This document shows, piece after piece, positions 32,215 to 44,304 of a DNA stretch of 64,000 nt (position 1 is its first letter; every line of letters starts with the position of its first letter). The position numbers and the translations under genes are program-made. The stretch comes from Undaria pinnatifida (taxonomy: Eukaryota; Sar; Phaeophyceae; Laminariales; Alariaceae). The DNA is taken from contig JABAKD010000001.1 of NCBI GenBank assembly GCA_012845835.1, positions 14,271,564 to 14,335,563 of the forward strand. The letters run 5' to 3'. The notes below the pieces were generated by a model. The model saw only the letters and a list, made by a program, of their open reading frames with translations, did not search any database and was not told the DNA's origin.

Positions 32215-34826
32215 CCTTACAAGAGCGTAGATGGAGACCATATCGCGGAGTCCCAGCCACCCCCCTCCTCCTCGCCAGGAGCTGGCTCGACTCTACCTTC
32301 CTCCTCGGCCGGGGTAGGCACCTCCTCTCGCCCCGACCAAAAAGTATCATTGTCGAAATCATCGTTGTCATCGTCAGCGTCATCATCAGCATCATCCTCA
32401 TCCTCGGCGAATTCGGAGTCCGCCTCGCCCCCCCCGCAGTATAAGCCACGGCCCTCCGAGGGCAACGCGCCCCCCCCCCCCCCCACCCGGCGCGCTATCT
32501 TGACATCACCCGCAGGAGAGCGTGGGAAGAGGCTGACCCGCCCCAGCGGTGGGCTATGCCCGATCGCCGTTCCTCGGGCAACGCGCGCTAGCTCTGCTGC
32601 CGCTGCTGCTGCCGTGGTGGCAGCTACCTCTGCTTCCGCCGCCGCCGCTGCTGCTGCTGCTGCTGCTTCAACCGACGGAAATTCTACCAACGGCGCGGCA
32701 AAGAAAGACATCGACGGACCATTCTCAGGACCGGTCGGTGATGACGAAGGAGGTCTGGGTGCAGGGGGGGGGCGCGAGGGTGACGGGAAGCGTCGCAGGA
32801 TTGAACGTCCGCCGTCTGCTGATATCGTGTCTGCGACCACCTCGGCTGGTGCCGGGGAAGGGGGAGGGATGAGGGAGGCAATGGAAGCCGCGGGAGGGTC
32901 CATCTTCGCTGTCTCCCACCCGGGATGGCTGGATCAACGCTTTAGAGGAAAACGGGGTTTGGTTGGCGGAGACTCAGGAGGCCTTCACCTTGCGGGTGTG
33001 GGAACAGGCTATGCCAGGGTCGGGCTGCAGGTGGATGTAGACCTAGCTGGGATGTACTCAGACCCTCCCATCATCCTTTCCCCCGCGTTTAGGAAGGCTG
33101 ATGGTGGAAGCCCGCCGTGGTCCATGATCGGGAACATGGAGGAGGGGGAAGCTTCGGCAGCCGCGGTGGTTGCAGGGGCCGGCGTTCAGGGGCTCGTGGG
33201 GTGGAGGTCTGACGTGGGGTCTCCGGGCCGGTGAGGGTGGTTGGTTGGTCGTTGACGCGTGCCACGCCAGGGTTTGCAGATATAGTTCTTGAGATTCTTC
33301 CTTTTCGAGAAATTCTGAAACTCACCCATAACCTAAATTTGAATTTTAACCAAAATTGTGGGTTTGACCCGAAGGCACTCCCATAGCCTACATAGTTCAC
33401 GTACAATATCGAACTCACAGCGGGCGTATTTGGAGCATTATTCAAAAGAAATATGGGAATACACTTATGGTGCTGAGGCGACATTGGAATCTTCAGCTGA
33501 AGAGCTTCCGTCAGGCGAAAATATTTTGGCAAAATGTGGTACTCCTATCGCAGCGCGCCTCACTAACTATGAACTCCCCCCTTTGCCCCACCCCCTCCCT
33601 AAACCTATTGTTTTCGATTTTCTTGTTTGCGCAGCCACAAGTCCCCGCTCTTCAGCGACACATTCCTGGAAGATTTCCTGGTGGGGGCCGGTGCGAAGGA
33701 CTCCCCGGACAGCAGCGACGAAGACCCGCCGCCGCCGCCGCCGTCGCCGCCGCTGCCGCTGCCGCCTTCGCTGTGCCCCTCCTCTTCCGCCTCCTGCTCC
33801 TCCTCCTCCTCCCTCGCTTCATCCATCACCTCCTCTCCTTCCTCCTCTCCTCCTCCTGCTACCGTTGTTGCTGCAGCCGCTGGCCACGCCAGCGGAACCC
33901 GCAGTGAGTTCCTCTCGAAGCCTTACACGCCGGGAACTTTCTCCGCTGCGGCTTCGGCTGGTGCCTCCACCGCCGCCGCCACCATCGTCCCGGGCTCTTC
34001 TGTCACCCCTGGCAACCTCTGCCCTCCGACTTCCCTTTCCAGTGCAAACGATAATCGGCAGCGCATCTCACGGACCACGACTTCCGCCCCCCCGAGCTGC
34101 GAAGGGTTCGGGTACGGTTTCCCTGTGGGCCCTGACGAGTGCATCCCCCAACACAATACCGACGGAGGATTCTCGCTTGACGCCTTGCCGAGTCCTCTCG
34201 CGGATGCCCACGGGATGGCGGGTACCCCCATCCTCGGGGGGGGCGGTGGTTCGTCCTTCTCTCAGAAGGCCGACGCTGCTCCGTGGGACGTGTCTGCTGT
34301 TGGCGGGGACTCGCGGGGGGGGGGGTATGCTGGGGGCGACTTTAACGACAATGTTGTTTTCGCCGCTATCCATGGAGGCGATGGTGGCGGTGGTGGCTGC
34401 GGTAGCCTTAGTGGTCCTTCGGGTAAGGGCGGGAGCGCGGGAAATACGGGAGTTGACCCCTCCCGCCAGATCGACTTCCTCCCTTTCCAGCAGCAGCAGT
34501 CGGCCTCTTCTCCCACCGGAAGTCTCCTCGGCAGGGTGAAGGGGGCGGCACTGTCCCTGTCGGAGCAGCAGGCCACTGGGGTAGCGGCTGCTGTGCACGA
34601 CCTCTTCACCACATCCGTTGGCGTCGGTGGGGGACCCCGTGAGAGCGCGCCGGGCCTCGGTGGGAGAGGAGGAATCGAGGACGGCCCGCTGTGCGGGAAC
34701 TGGCTGAGCTATGAGGATGTCGGGGATGGCATCGGGGCGGGACAGAATGGACTTGCCATAGACACCGACGACGCTGAAGCTATGGACACCCTGTTTGCGT
34801 TCGAGGACCACTTTGGAATGCTCTAG
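32215..34826 (+). CDS. Two-exon Ser/Ala/Pro/Gly-rich protein, probable C-terminal part of the MYB factor (join 32215..33230, 33635..34826)
   Basis: A C/T-rich tract ending AACTTCAG opens exon 1 (1016 bp, phase 0). It ends at CCG|GTGAGG. After a 404 bp intron with acceptor TTTGCGCAG, exon 2 (1192 bp) continues in the right phase to TAG at 34824. The joined part encodes 735 residues: an acidic start (PYKSVDGDHIAESQ), a Ser run, a poly-Ala segment, a P/S-rich block after KSPLFSDTFLEDFLVG, a Gly-rich middle, a QQQQ run and the acidic-hydrophobic end DTDDAEAMDTLFAFEDHFGM. The two such acidic-aromatic motifs resemble activation domains (inference). No enzymatic domain is seen. Join to the MYB exon is supported by phase and strand only. 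Confidence 0.7.
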
Positions 34827-34829
34827 GCC

Positions 34830-34999
34830 CACCCTGGATGGACTTTGGCCTACCTGCAACAGGTCTCGACCTGCATGGGACGGGTCTAGCCCTACCCATG
34901 AGGAGCCTAGTTACGGGCCTAGTCCTACCCAGGACGGGCCTAGATGTACCCGGGACTGGCCCAGGTGTGCCTGGGCCTAGATCTGCCCAGGATGGGCTT
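34830..34999 (+). repeat. Minisatellite of about 33-35 bp after the stop codon
   Basis: Five or so degenerate units contain GGCCTA or GTCTAG with CTACC and GGACGGG, ending near GCCCAGGATGGGC. It lies in the presumed 3' UTR. Confidence 0.7.
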
Positions 35000-35221
35000 T
35001 TTTTGTAGTAGCCGTCGCTATGTCGACGATGAGATTTACACCCGTGAGGAAAGAGAGGACGAAAATGAGCGGGAACGCTTTAGGTCTATCCCCGACGGGC
35101 CTAAGCCGTAGCAGCCGAAGTTGAAGCGGCGATGAGTTTTTTACCAGAGGAAGAGGAGAGTGAGCGATGGCACCATCGTGATTTGGAGATCGTAACCCTG
35201 AGTTGTCGGTTCTGAATATCG

Positions 35222-35345
35222 AGTTTTTCGATTTTCCGGACATCGAAATCTGCCGATTTTTGAACGGCGGTTTTCTAGATTATCCGGACATCGAAGTTGC
35301 CTATTTCTGAACCGTGATTTTACCGATTTTCCGGATGTCGAGATT
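35222..35345 (+). repeat. Tandem repeat of about 55 bp, two to three copies
   Basis: The block CGATTTTCCGGACATCGAA with variants recurs at 35230, 35283 (as ATTATCCGGACATCGAAG) and 35325. Confidence 0.7.
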
Positions 35346-36295
35346 TGAGTTTTCTGGTGTTAGCCCCGATGATCGATTCTGTATCGGTATCGAGATCGAA
35401 ACATGGAAGACTGGGATTCTTCGACGTTTACTTTCCTCGCCTTGCCGGAAGGAGTAGAAGAATAAAATGCGGTGTGCTGCGCTACGCACAACTTAGAGTG
35501 GCAATGGTATTTGTGGCGGTGGTAGCGGTGATGGTGGTGGTGTTGGGTGGCGGTAGTGGTGGTTGTGGTAACAGTGGTGGTGGAGGCAGCGGTGATGGCG
35601 TTGATGGTGGCCCAGCCCTTAGCGGTGGCTCGGTGCACACATCTCTATATTTTTTTATTTTTTTTTAGCTTGCGGTTAAGTCCTGCAAGGGGCTCTGAGC
35701 TAGCACCGATCGCCACGGCTGGTGCTCGCGGCAAACCGCGAGGCACCCTGCCCTTCCCTTCCCTTTCCTTCCCTTTCTCTTCCCCTAACCGCCTCCGCTA
35801 CATCAGAAAGGATTATTCGGGGCCGCGCCATGCTCTTGTACTGCCCGTTACGGTACTAATAGCAGCAGCCGATACAATTTGATTTGCCAAAAAGAACAGG
35901 CGCGCGGCGGGTAAATAGAGCCAGCCGCAGCCGTGCAAGTTTTAGAGGCACATGGAGAACATAGGAGGGAGTATCTATCGCGTTTGTTTGTACACGGCGA
36001 AGCGCGCGCCATGGGTTGGAACGGGCTCAGAGCTGGCTCAGAGCTACCAAGTAGTGGTTCACTTCGGATGGTGGTATCGGGAGCCCACGAGAGCGTGGCG
36101 GACCCGCGAGAACGTGGCGGCGTCGTGGGCCTTAGCTAGCAGTTTGCACGGGGGATTTTGTAGATGGGTGTGTTAAAAAAAGGTATTGAAGAATCATTCA
36201 GGTCTGACGTCGTCTTGAAATGGTGGGGTTGATTTCGCGATGATGATGATGGAGAAATGATTGGGGTTTGTAGTCTGTCACGGTGGTATTTGCCG
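35346..36295. other. No gene recognised
   Basis: GGT-type triplets lie at 35510-35600. Frames here are short or compositional. Confidence 0.4.
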
Positions 36296-36299
36296 GCTT

Positions 36300-36535
36300 T
36301 CAAGATTGAGAGAGAGATAATGAGAGATAGTGGGGGAAGGACAGAGTGAAAACGAGAGAGGGAGGGGGGAAAGAGAGAGAGAGAGAGAGAGAGAGCGACG
36401 GGAGGGGAGAGGGTGAGAGGGTGAGAGAGGGAGAACGGGAAAGGGGGAGAGAGGGGGAGAATGTGAGAGTGAGAGAGGACGAGAGAGAGTGAGAAAGGAT
36501 GAGAGAGAGTGAGAGGGTGAGAGAGAGCCAAGATA
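36300..36535 (+). repeat. (GA)n-type purine array
   Basis: GAGAGAGA runs mixed with GGGGGAGA and GTGAGAG units. Confidence 0.95.
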
Positions 36536-38290
36536 TATGGCCATGGTGGTAGTGTTGGCGGTGGTCGATACAACGCGGCGGCACAGCCGTTGACGGACTA
36601 TCACGACGATATTAACGGTGCGGTCTTCCATGTTTCGAAATGTGTGTTCCCTTGTTTTCGGAGCGGAACGTCGTGGAGGTGTACGCGGGAGAGTAACCGA
36701 ACGCTAGTACTATATTTGAACGTACTTTGAGGTAGTGTTTTACTATTATTATTGTTATGTGCCGTACGATAGGAGAAAGGAGGGAGATATTTTTTGTTTG
36801 TTTGTTTGCAGTGCCTTATGTGTGACGCTTGCGCTTGATACGCTCACGAGCGCTAGATGCTAGCTGCGTGCTGGACCGGTCGAAACCAAACGGGATGTGG
36901 TGTGTTAGCTTAGTTTCAGGGGGGAAACAAGGGGGCGGGGGCGGGGTTTGGATATTCCTGTTCTTTGCACGATCGCCCACCGCCGCCACGGTCTATCTCC
37001 GTGCGGTGGCAGTTTACTTCCTTTTCTATTTTTTTTTGCTTGGAATATTTTTAGGCTCGGGGAGACATGCGTTAGGGTTACCCGAATATACGGACACGCA
37101 GACACATTTCCTTGTTTCAAAACCGCAAACATAGCATTGCATAAATACATGTAAAACGTAGCGTTCTCTCGCGGAGGGAGAAAGGGAGAAATCCAAGGGG
37201 AGGATTGTAGATGTATGTTAGATACACAACAGCTAGTCACTAGTACAGTATACGGTGGGTAAGGTGCCTACAAGTGTTTTTTTGCCGTTTCGAAGCCCCT
37301 GCTCCATAGTAACGACAAGTCAACAACAGGGAAGGACATTTCGTGCCAGCGGTTTTCCGCGTGGCAGAAACATCATCAGTGGTTAACCGAGGGTTGATGT
37401 ATGATGAACCCTGGCATTCCCAAGTGTTCGCGCGTCAAATTATAGGTGTCTTAAACGGATGTCCATGTGTTCATGTGTGTCTGTCTGCGTGCCGGCCTGT
37501 CTGTGCGATGATGTCGCGCAGTAGGCTTTTACTCCCGCAAGTTCCCTCTCAAGGTGCGCTTCCAAGCGATTGGCGCCCGACCTCGGCAGACCATGGTGTA
37601 TGACGATCTCATTTCCCTGAAATCTGGCCCGTGGTCACAAAAACAGGCAAAAAAACTTCCCGACAGAAGAACGTAAAAACGGATATCGATGTAGCTGACG
37701 CACACCAATAGCACGTGCCAACTCACAGCGTCTTGGGGCGCCCTGCGCGTTGAGCTGAACTCTACTCTAATTCTAAGCCCCTTTAGGGTTTAGTTTCTGC
37801 TTAGGATATTCTTTATACGGTTGTTTTTCCTTATGTCAAACGTTCTTTTTACCGCGGCTGACAGCTTCCGCCTCAGCACCCCGATAGCCACGCGCTCGCT
37901 GCGTTGTCTCCGCACATATCACTCGACGCCGTCTGGGAGGTCTCGCGGTCCTGCTCGCTGAGCTCGGCGAAAAATTCCGGGAAAAAATGTTTTTTTTTTT
38001 TTAACTGACGTCACTTGCCGACAAGCCTCTAACGTCCCCGTATTCAATACAATCGCGCTCAGTACATCGATGCAGTCCAGCGTATTCTGGTGGCTGTTCA
38101 CTAATTTCGAGCCAAATATATACTCATCAAGCCAGAGTATACTGACGCCTCGACCAAGTCTCTGTTTTCCAAGTCGAAAATATTCTACACAAATGACAAG
38201 CCATTGACAGTGATGGCATCATCCCTAATTAACGTGCCAGGTACAAGCTCATTAAAGCATGCGATTGCTTGTACTCATAATGCAGATCCC
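36536..38290. other. No gene recognised
   Basis: Short frames only, with no domain, element or strong repeat seen. Confidence 0.4.
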
Positions 38291-38295
38291 GAGGC

Positions 38296-38885
38296 AAAGC
38301 AGCGGTTTAGTTGGACACCGGGTTGCCGTTTGATGCCTCTGCATCGGGGGGAGGACTTGACCCGCTTGCGGTTGAAGGTGGCAAGGTTAGGGGTGGGAAA
38401 AGTCTGGTCAAGGGGGGAGGGGGTGACGACTGCAGAGCTACAGCAAGACGGCGGGGAATCTCTTCTTGCCACGACCGAAAGCAGAGTTTGACGGCAATAC
38501 CGCACTACCTTCTGCGCGTTAAAACATAAGCGCAGCGGCGTGCAACAAACCGGCTGTTTATTTGGATACAGCGGGTTATGGCTTGGTGTTTCTTCGGAAG
38601 TGCATGGAGGGGAGGACTTGGCTATTATTGCGGTTGAAGGTGGCAAGATTAGGGGTGGGAACAGTTGTGTTCGGGGGGGAGGAGGTGGCGAGGGCAGAGC
38701 TACAGAAAGATCGAGAAGGCGCGGACTCTCCGTGCGACGACCGATAACAGTACTAGGCAGCAACGCGGCACAGCTTTCTGCGCGTTGAAGAATATGCACA
38801 CAGCAGTTAAAAACCAGCTACTTACTACTTGGGCAGCGGGTTTACCGTTTGATGCTTCTTCGGAGTCGAGTGGTCGTCCACGCCT
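38296..38885 (+). repeat. Tandem repeat of about 250 bp, two full and one partial copies
   Basis: The anchors GTTTGATGCCTCTGCATCGG (38329), GTGTTTCTTCGGAAG (38588) and GTTTGATGCTTCTTCGGAG (38847) and the blocks GGTTGAAGGTGGCAAG and GAGCTACAG-AAGA recur in the same order. Confidence 0.75.
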
Positions 38886-38975
38886 TTAGACCATAATCGG
38901 CTCTGGTTCTGGGGGCCGTCTTCGATAAGATGGTAGATACATGCTTCGTTACTAAGAAGATCTGATAGAAAACTG

Positions 38976-39243
38976 ACGCGTGCTACACGATAGAGGTATA
39001 CCGTTTTTTGGCGAAAATGGTTTTCTGAAAGACGGGGCTCCTTAACCCGAAATCGTCGGGGAAAAAAAAAAATAGGACATTTTCTTCGCCTGATTATCGT
39101 TCCATACCGAGGCCATGGTATGTTTCGTCCGGTAGCAGTGTTGTGTTTTTCTCCAAACCAGTTTTCCTGGAGGAGAGGTCGTCAGCTCCCAAAGTTGAGG
39201 AAAACTCAGAAGGGGTGCACAGCCTCTATATCGTAGCACGCGG
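38976..39243 (+). mobile_element. MITE family R5, copy 1 (about 268 bp) with terminal inverted repeats
   Basis: The left end CGCGTGCTACACGATAGAGG and the reverse complement of the right end (CCTCTATATCGTAGCACGCG) form near-perfect inverted repeats of 20 bp. The whole copy aligns with 44305-44577 in the opposite orientation, including ACGGGGCTCCTTAACCC and CGATTATCGTT-type blocks. No coding region is present. Confidence 0.78.
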
Positions 39244-39249
39244 AACAAG

Positions 39250-41430
39250 TGTGGTTTTGTGCTTGCCTAGCCTAGCCTAAGTTCACCTCTTCCAACGCCT
39301 GGACTTTGATATCTCTGCGAGTCGTGAAGAGCGTGGTGGGAGGAGGATGGATTGTCGGATCGTCAGATTTTCACCATAGCTTAGGGTCGATGGAGCGTCG
39401 TCACCTGGGATGGGCAAAAGCACTAAAGCTCGGGGCCGCCGGGGCGTGCTTGCCCGGGGTCACGGGAACAGTATTGCCTGGGATCAACGCATCATCTGCG
39501 CCTGAGATCATTAAACCATCATCATCTGGGACCATCGGAGCATCACCGAGTTCAGAGGTCGCCGAATCATCACACAGGATATGGGATGATCGGAGCATCA
39601 GCATCTAACTGCATTTGCTGGGTCATCATCGCCAGGGGCGCTGCCGAAACATCGTCGAATTAGACTACCTGGACATCATCTCAAGAATGGAGTTGACGGA
39701 TCATCATCGCGTGGGGATATCGCAGCGTCGTCATCGCCAAGGCTCGACGGATCGACACCACCCGCCCCATCCGGGGTCGCACCAGCTACTCGTGAGCGGT
39801 GCCTGATGATGGGCACTTTTTCCACAGGAGCCTAGCAGACTAACACCAAGACCGATTGTCAGCTGAAAGGGTTGACACGCCCACACGCTCACGATGACGG
39901 GAGGACAACCACGGCAAAATCCCGCGCCAGAACCTGCACCTTCCACTCGTGACGAAGAGCCATGCGCAACGCCCGTATCCTTCGCGGGCACCTGCTAGTT
40001 AACTTTAGTATTTCTCGTCTTCCTGGACGGAGGGCCTACCAGCGTTGGGGGCAAGAGGAAGACACTGATGCCACATGCAACAACACTGGAAACAGAGATG
40101 ATTATGGTGGTGTTCAGCTCTGGCGCGAATAAGGGTATCTGTTTCTCCGACTCGTTGCCGTGTGTCTAGGCGTGAACAAGGGTGTTTACATATCCTCGAG
40201 TCGCCGTCAAATTGATCATGAAGCCCAAAGTCTGAAGAAGACGGACACAGGCGAGGCCAGCCATATTCCTGGCATGGTCGTCGCGCGAAACTGCGACAGG
40301 AGGGTGTTGGCCAACTGGGTGCTTCATTTGTGTTTCCTTTGGCGAGAATTTTGGTGTCCCCTAAGGCCCAAAATCCGCCCAAAATCTGAAAAAAAAAAAC
40401 TTAATGACTAACTATCTGACGGAAACAAAACATATGCAAATCGTCAGTCGCTTGTTCACCAAGGGTTAATAGAATATGTGCGTCCAAACATTCAGAGTCA
40501 AACTCGCAAAAACGGCGTGGACATAAGTCGGGGTAAACAAAATGGCACTTTTAACGTGAGCCAGACTGTTATTACCGTAATATCCTCCGTCAACCCCCTC
40601 TGGTGCGAGAGTTTGTTGGTCAATATTTTTTTCTTCGTCCCCAGGGTGAACAAAGAGGTAGGGGGGACTTAGTAAACAAAATAAGGTCCCGGGGGAACAA
40701 AAAAATCCGAGAGTTTCTTCCAAAAAAACAGTGTTCCCGACGCATTCGCCACAGACTCGTGTGTAGCTCGCCTCCCCGCCGCAACGTACCTCGCGCTCAA
40801 AAGCCAGCGACGTCGGGTGTCGACAACATCCACGAGCAAGCACGTAAGAAGCAAGACGGGCCTAGGCTGGGAGTCAGTCAGCACCAGTGAATGCGTGATC
40901 ACGAGTCGAGTCTTGAAACGCTGTTTTCGTTCGTGAACATGGAACAAAGGAAGAAAGTGTGTTCGTTCTTGTGTGTCTACGGTGCCGATATTTACGGCAG
41001 TATTCTTGCGAAGTGTTTAGCCATGTCGTCTGACTGTTTCGGGGCCGCTTTTGCTTTGCTCAGTTGAGCCTTCTTGTGTGCCATATTTCACGTTGTGTAT
41101 AAGCAGGAAAACTGTTGACTTTGTGCCAGGTGGAGTTTGAGTTGATCGAGTGGCTATATAATCCGACAACGAACAACAAGCAACAACGGATGCGCCCTGC
41201 GAATTGCATTACAATCCGTAGTGGGGCGGAACGGAAACCCGCAGCTGCGCTTACGTGCTCCCCCTGGGTGACATCGTTTGTCCGTGCGATCTCCCGGGGG
41301 GAGGGCGATTTATTGTGATAAAAGCTGTCCCCGGGGATACCAAAGAGGTAGGGGGGACTTGATCCAAAAAATTGAAATTAACTCATTTCTCGGGGATAAC
41401 TCGACGTTTATACCACTTTTTCGGCCCTTG
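39250..41430. other. No gene recognised
   Basis: CATCATC-rich imperfect repeats lie at 39480-39620. The frame at 39306-39608 follows them and is not convincing. Frames at 40005-40382 (-) and 40603-40890 (+) show no family. Confidence 0.4.
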
Positions 41431-41436
41431 GCCGGG

Positions 41437-41812
41437 CGGGGGGGGTGACTCGATATATGATGCATGGCCGCAGCCGTGTGACCATTGACCCTAGCATCCC
41501 TACCATGCCGGGACGGAGTACGTTGGGTTTTCACCGACCAGGTAGACATTGTTTACACCAAGCGCGAAGCGCCGTGCGATGTTTGGCGAGTCGCTTGAAG
41601 GGTGAGCTGCATCCTTCCAATAACCGCTTGTGAGGCGGACTTGCATATGGATGACAGGTTCAGCGCGTTAATTTAATTTCCGGTATGCCACTTCAAGAGA
41701 CAGCAATGGGAGTACTCTGTAACTGCCTCGTGGGTGCCTCACCGTAAGCACTACCAGTATGTCATACCACCAATCCCCTTGTGCGGAGTAAAGGTCTCCA
41801 CTCCACAGGGGG
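41437..41812 (-). mobile_element. R3 element copy
   Basis: The reverse complement of the 29895 copy is seen with GACTTGCAT-type, GCGCGAAGCGCC and GGGTTTTCACC blocks, up to GTCTCCACTCCACAGG. The poly-G lead-in corresponds to the element's C tail. Confidence 0.75.
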
Positions 41813-41832
41813 GGCGGGGGCGGGGGCGTACT

Positions 41833-42515
41833 CATGTTGACCACGCATCCCTTTCGAGACGGAGCACCGTTCCTACTCGTAATAGAGACACCTCCAGCAT
41901 TTGGGCGCTCATTACGCTTCTTCTCCCATATACTACAAGTGCATACAAATGGTTTGCTTTGTCCTGTCCCCGTCCTGTATCGCCGTCTGCGGCCACCACC
42001 TATCTCCTAGGATAGCGATCGTTTTCTCGCCACTCTCTAGTCTACCAAACTCTTCCATGTCACATACGTCTAATTTCATCATCCCCTCCTCTAACGGATC
42101 TAGTTCCTCCTTGTATATATTTCACATTCTCCTATTATGTGAGTCCTACTCTCCATTGCTGTGCCACACGGGCACACATTTGTAGCCACGTCCTCCTCCT
42201 CCCGACTACTTGTATTTTTATTTGTTCTTTCTGGTAGGTCCACGTCCCCTACACGAAATCGCAGGTTCAGCTTTTTCGCGGAGTCCATTAGGCAGTGCAA
42301 ATACGTTTTCATTCCAACATCTTCCCCCAACTTCCCGCATATCTCTCAAGTGCTTCTCCTCTTTCACCTTATTTCCTAGCGCTACGAGTAGCCTTTCCCT
42401 TTCTTCTATAATTTCTTTTACTTCTGTCTTGTACCCGCCAAACTTCTCCATAGACAGTAATACCTCTTCTTGGTCTCCCCTTAATTCTTTCCATATTTTT
42501 CTCGCCTATGTTCTC
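41833..42515 (-). pseudogene. LINE 3' fragment, copy 1
   Basis: The minus strand encodes LRFRVGDVDLPERTNKNTSS with REEEDVATNVCPCGTAMESR and THIIGECEIY, the cysteine-rich C-terminus of brown-algal-type non-LTR ORF2 proteins (C-P-C-G-x4-5-E-S-x-T-H-I-x-G-E-C). Upstream, 42218-42451 gives KFGGYKTEVKEIIEERERLL. The copy is 5'-truncated and frame-shifted. Its 3' end on the left is marked by G-run plus TACTCATG on the plus strand. Confidence 0.72.
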
Positions 42516-42526
42516 GGTGGGGGGGG

Positions 42527-42640
42527 GGTACTCAGTTTGTGCATGGCCGTAGTCGTATGACCATAGACCCTCGCATCACTACTATGCCGGGACGTAGCAC
42601 GTTGCGTTTTCACCAACCAGGCAGGGGGGGGGGGGTACTC
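42527..42640 (-). mobile_element. R3 element, 3' fragment
   Basis: TACTCAGTTTGTGCATGGCC, GCCGGGACGTAGCACGTTG and GTTTTCACC match the R3 3' half. It is wedged between the two LINE fragments, with G-runs on both sides. Confidence 0.7.
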
Positions 42641-42644
42641 ATTT

Positions 42645-43795
42645 GTTGCGTGCCTTAGTCATTTGACCCTTGGCCACGCATCCTTTTCGAGACGGAGCAC
42701 CGTTCCTTCTCCTAATTGAGACACCATCAACATTTGGGCGATCGTTACGCTTCTCCCATACATTACATATAAACTGTTTGCTTATTATCCTATCCCCTTC
42801 CTGTTTCGCCGTCTGTGGCCACCATCCATCTCCTACTGTAGGATAGACATCGTTTTCTCGCTACTCTCTAGTCTACCAAACTCTTCCATGCCACACTCGT
42901 CTAATTTCCTCATCTCCTCCGCTAAAACACATCTAGTTCCTCCTTGTATATTTCACATTCTCCTATTATGTGAGTCTTACTCTCTATTATTGTGCCACAC
43001 GGGCACATATTTGCATCCACGTCTTCCTCCTCCCGACTACTGGTATAGTTCTTTCTTCTTTCTGGTAGGTCCACGTCCCCTACACGAAATCGCAGTTTCA
43101 GCTTTTTCGCGTGATCCATTGCGCCGTGCAAATACTTTTTCATTCCAATATTTTCCCTCCACACCCCGTATATATTCGAGTATTTTTCCTCTTTCACCTT
43201 ATTTCTTAGCGCTAGCCTTCCCCTTTCTTCTCTTCTTTCTTTCATTTCTGTCTTGTACCCGCCAAACTTCTCCTTGGGCAGTAGCTCTTATCGGTCTCCT
43301 AAAACCTTCGATATGTTCTCGACTACGTTGTCCCATCTTAATCCAGCTCCCCCTTCCATTGTTTTCTCGCGTTACAGCCCTACCAGCTGTGGCTAGCAAT
43401 CTTTTTTATGGCATATTCCTCACTTCATATTGCCGTTGCAACTTTCTCACGCATCTATTTGTTTCAGGTGGGTACACTCCTAATTCCGCTCTTAATATTG
43501 CATCGCTCGTCGTACTTGAGCACCCTAGCGTTTTTTTTAACTGCTGTCAGCTGCACTGTTTCCAGTTGTTTTACGAACGAATTTCGCGTTCCCTCCCCAT
43601 ACTTCTCCTGCACACTGTAGCTTGGTACAATCAATTTCATTAGAATAGATCTTGTAATCCTAGTGTGTTAGGATGACATCCATATTGCCCACTTGTGCTT
43701 TACTCTTTCCTATTACTTTCGCTGTATGTGTATCCCAAGAGCAGTCATTTGAGATCTCTACGCCAAGGTACGCACACTGGTCTGCGATCGAGTCC
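42645..43795 (-). pseudogene. LINE 3' fragment, copy 2 (longer)
   Basis: It matches copy 1 through the LRFRVGDVDLPERRKNYTSS region and the CPCGTIIESKTHIIGECE cysteine motif. It extends further upstream to AYLGVEISNDCSWDTHTAKV near 43700-43780, which follows the RT domain in related LINEs. Multiple stops and shifts interrupt it. Its left (upstream) border at about 43795 abuts a G-run and another element's tail, so it is 5'-truncated there. Confidence 0.75.
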
Positions 43796-44300
43796 GGCGG
43801 GGGAGGGGGGGGGGGGCGGGGGGGGTACTCAATTTGCGGGGCACAAGAACGGGGGCGTTCATTCAAGACATTCCGGCATAGGCCACCCGCGTTGCTGCCA
43901 CTGCTGCTATTATTGTTGACAATAGCTATAGTCGAAGTGTAGCACTAACAACAGGTAGTAGTGTAAACATTCGATATTGATCTGGCCGGAATAGGAATAT
44001 TAACCAACTGCTCGCGAAGCAAAACCCACTACATACAACGTACAATGTATACAGTGCCTCTATTCGCCCTATTTTTCACCACAAAACACCTACAAGGGTA
44101 CTAGTTTTGGAATGGAGAATGTACCTCAAGGCTGCGGCTGACCGGTGTTCCCGAGAAGGTATCCCGTGATGTAGTCCTGCCGACGACGCCAAATGTGAAG
44201 GTGCCCCTTCCCAGGGACGCAGATCGTCGGTGCCAGGTAGGCTTCCTCTATGATCATGGCCTTTCACGTATTCTCCATTACTATTCGTACATGGCCTCAA
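43796..44300. other. G-run plus TACTCAAT tail of another element, then unassigned sequence
   Basis: 43797-43836 is a G-run ending TACTCAATTTG, the same junction as at the LINE and R3 tails, so a further minus-strand element ends here. CCTGCCGACGACGCCA near 44185 recurs near 25005 and may belong to a retroelement. Confidence 0.4.
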
Positions 44301-44304
44301 AAAC

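Noticed and set aside
32217-32903. 228-codon minus-strand frame opposite the large plus-strand exon
   Set aside because: It is Pro/Ala-rich and mirrors the Ser/Ala-rich plus frame. The plus strand has matching splice sites and phase at both ends.
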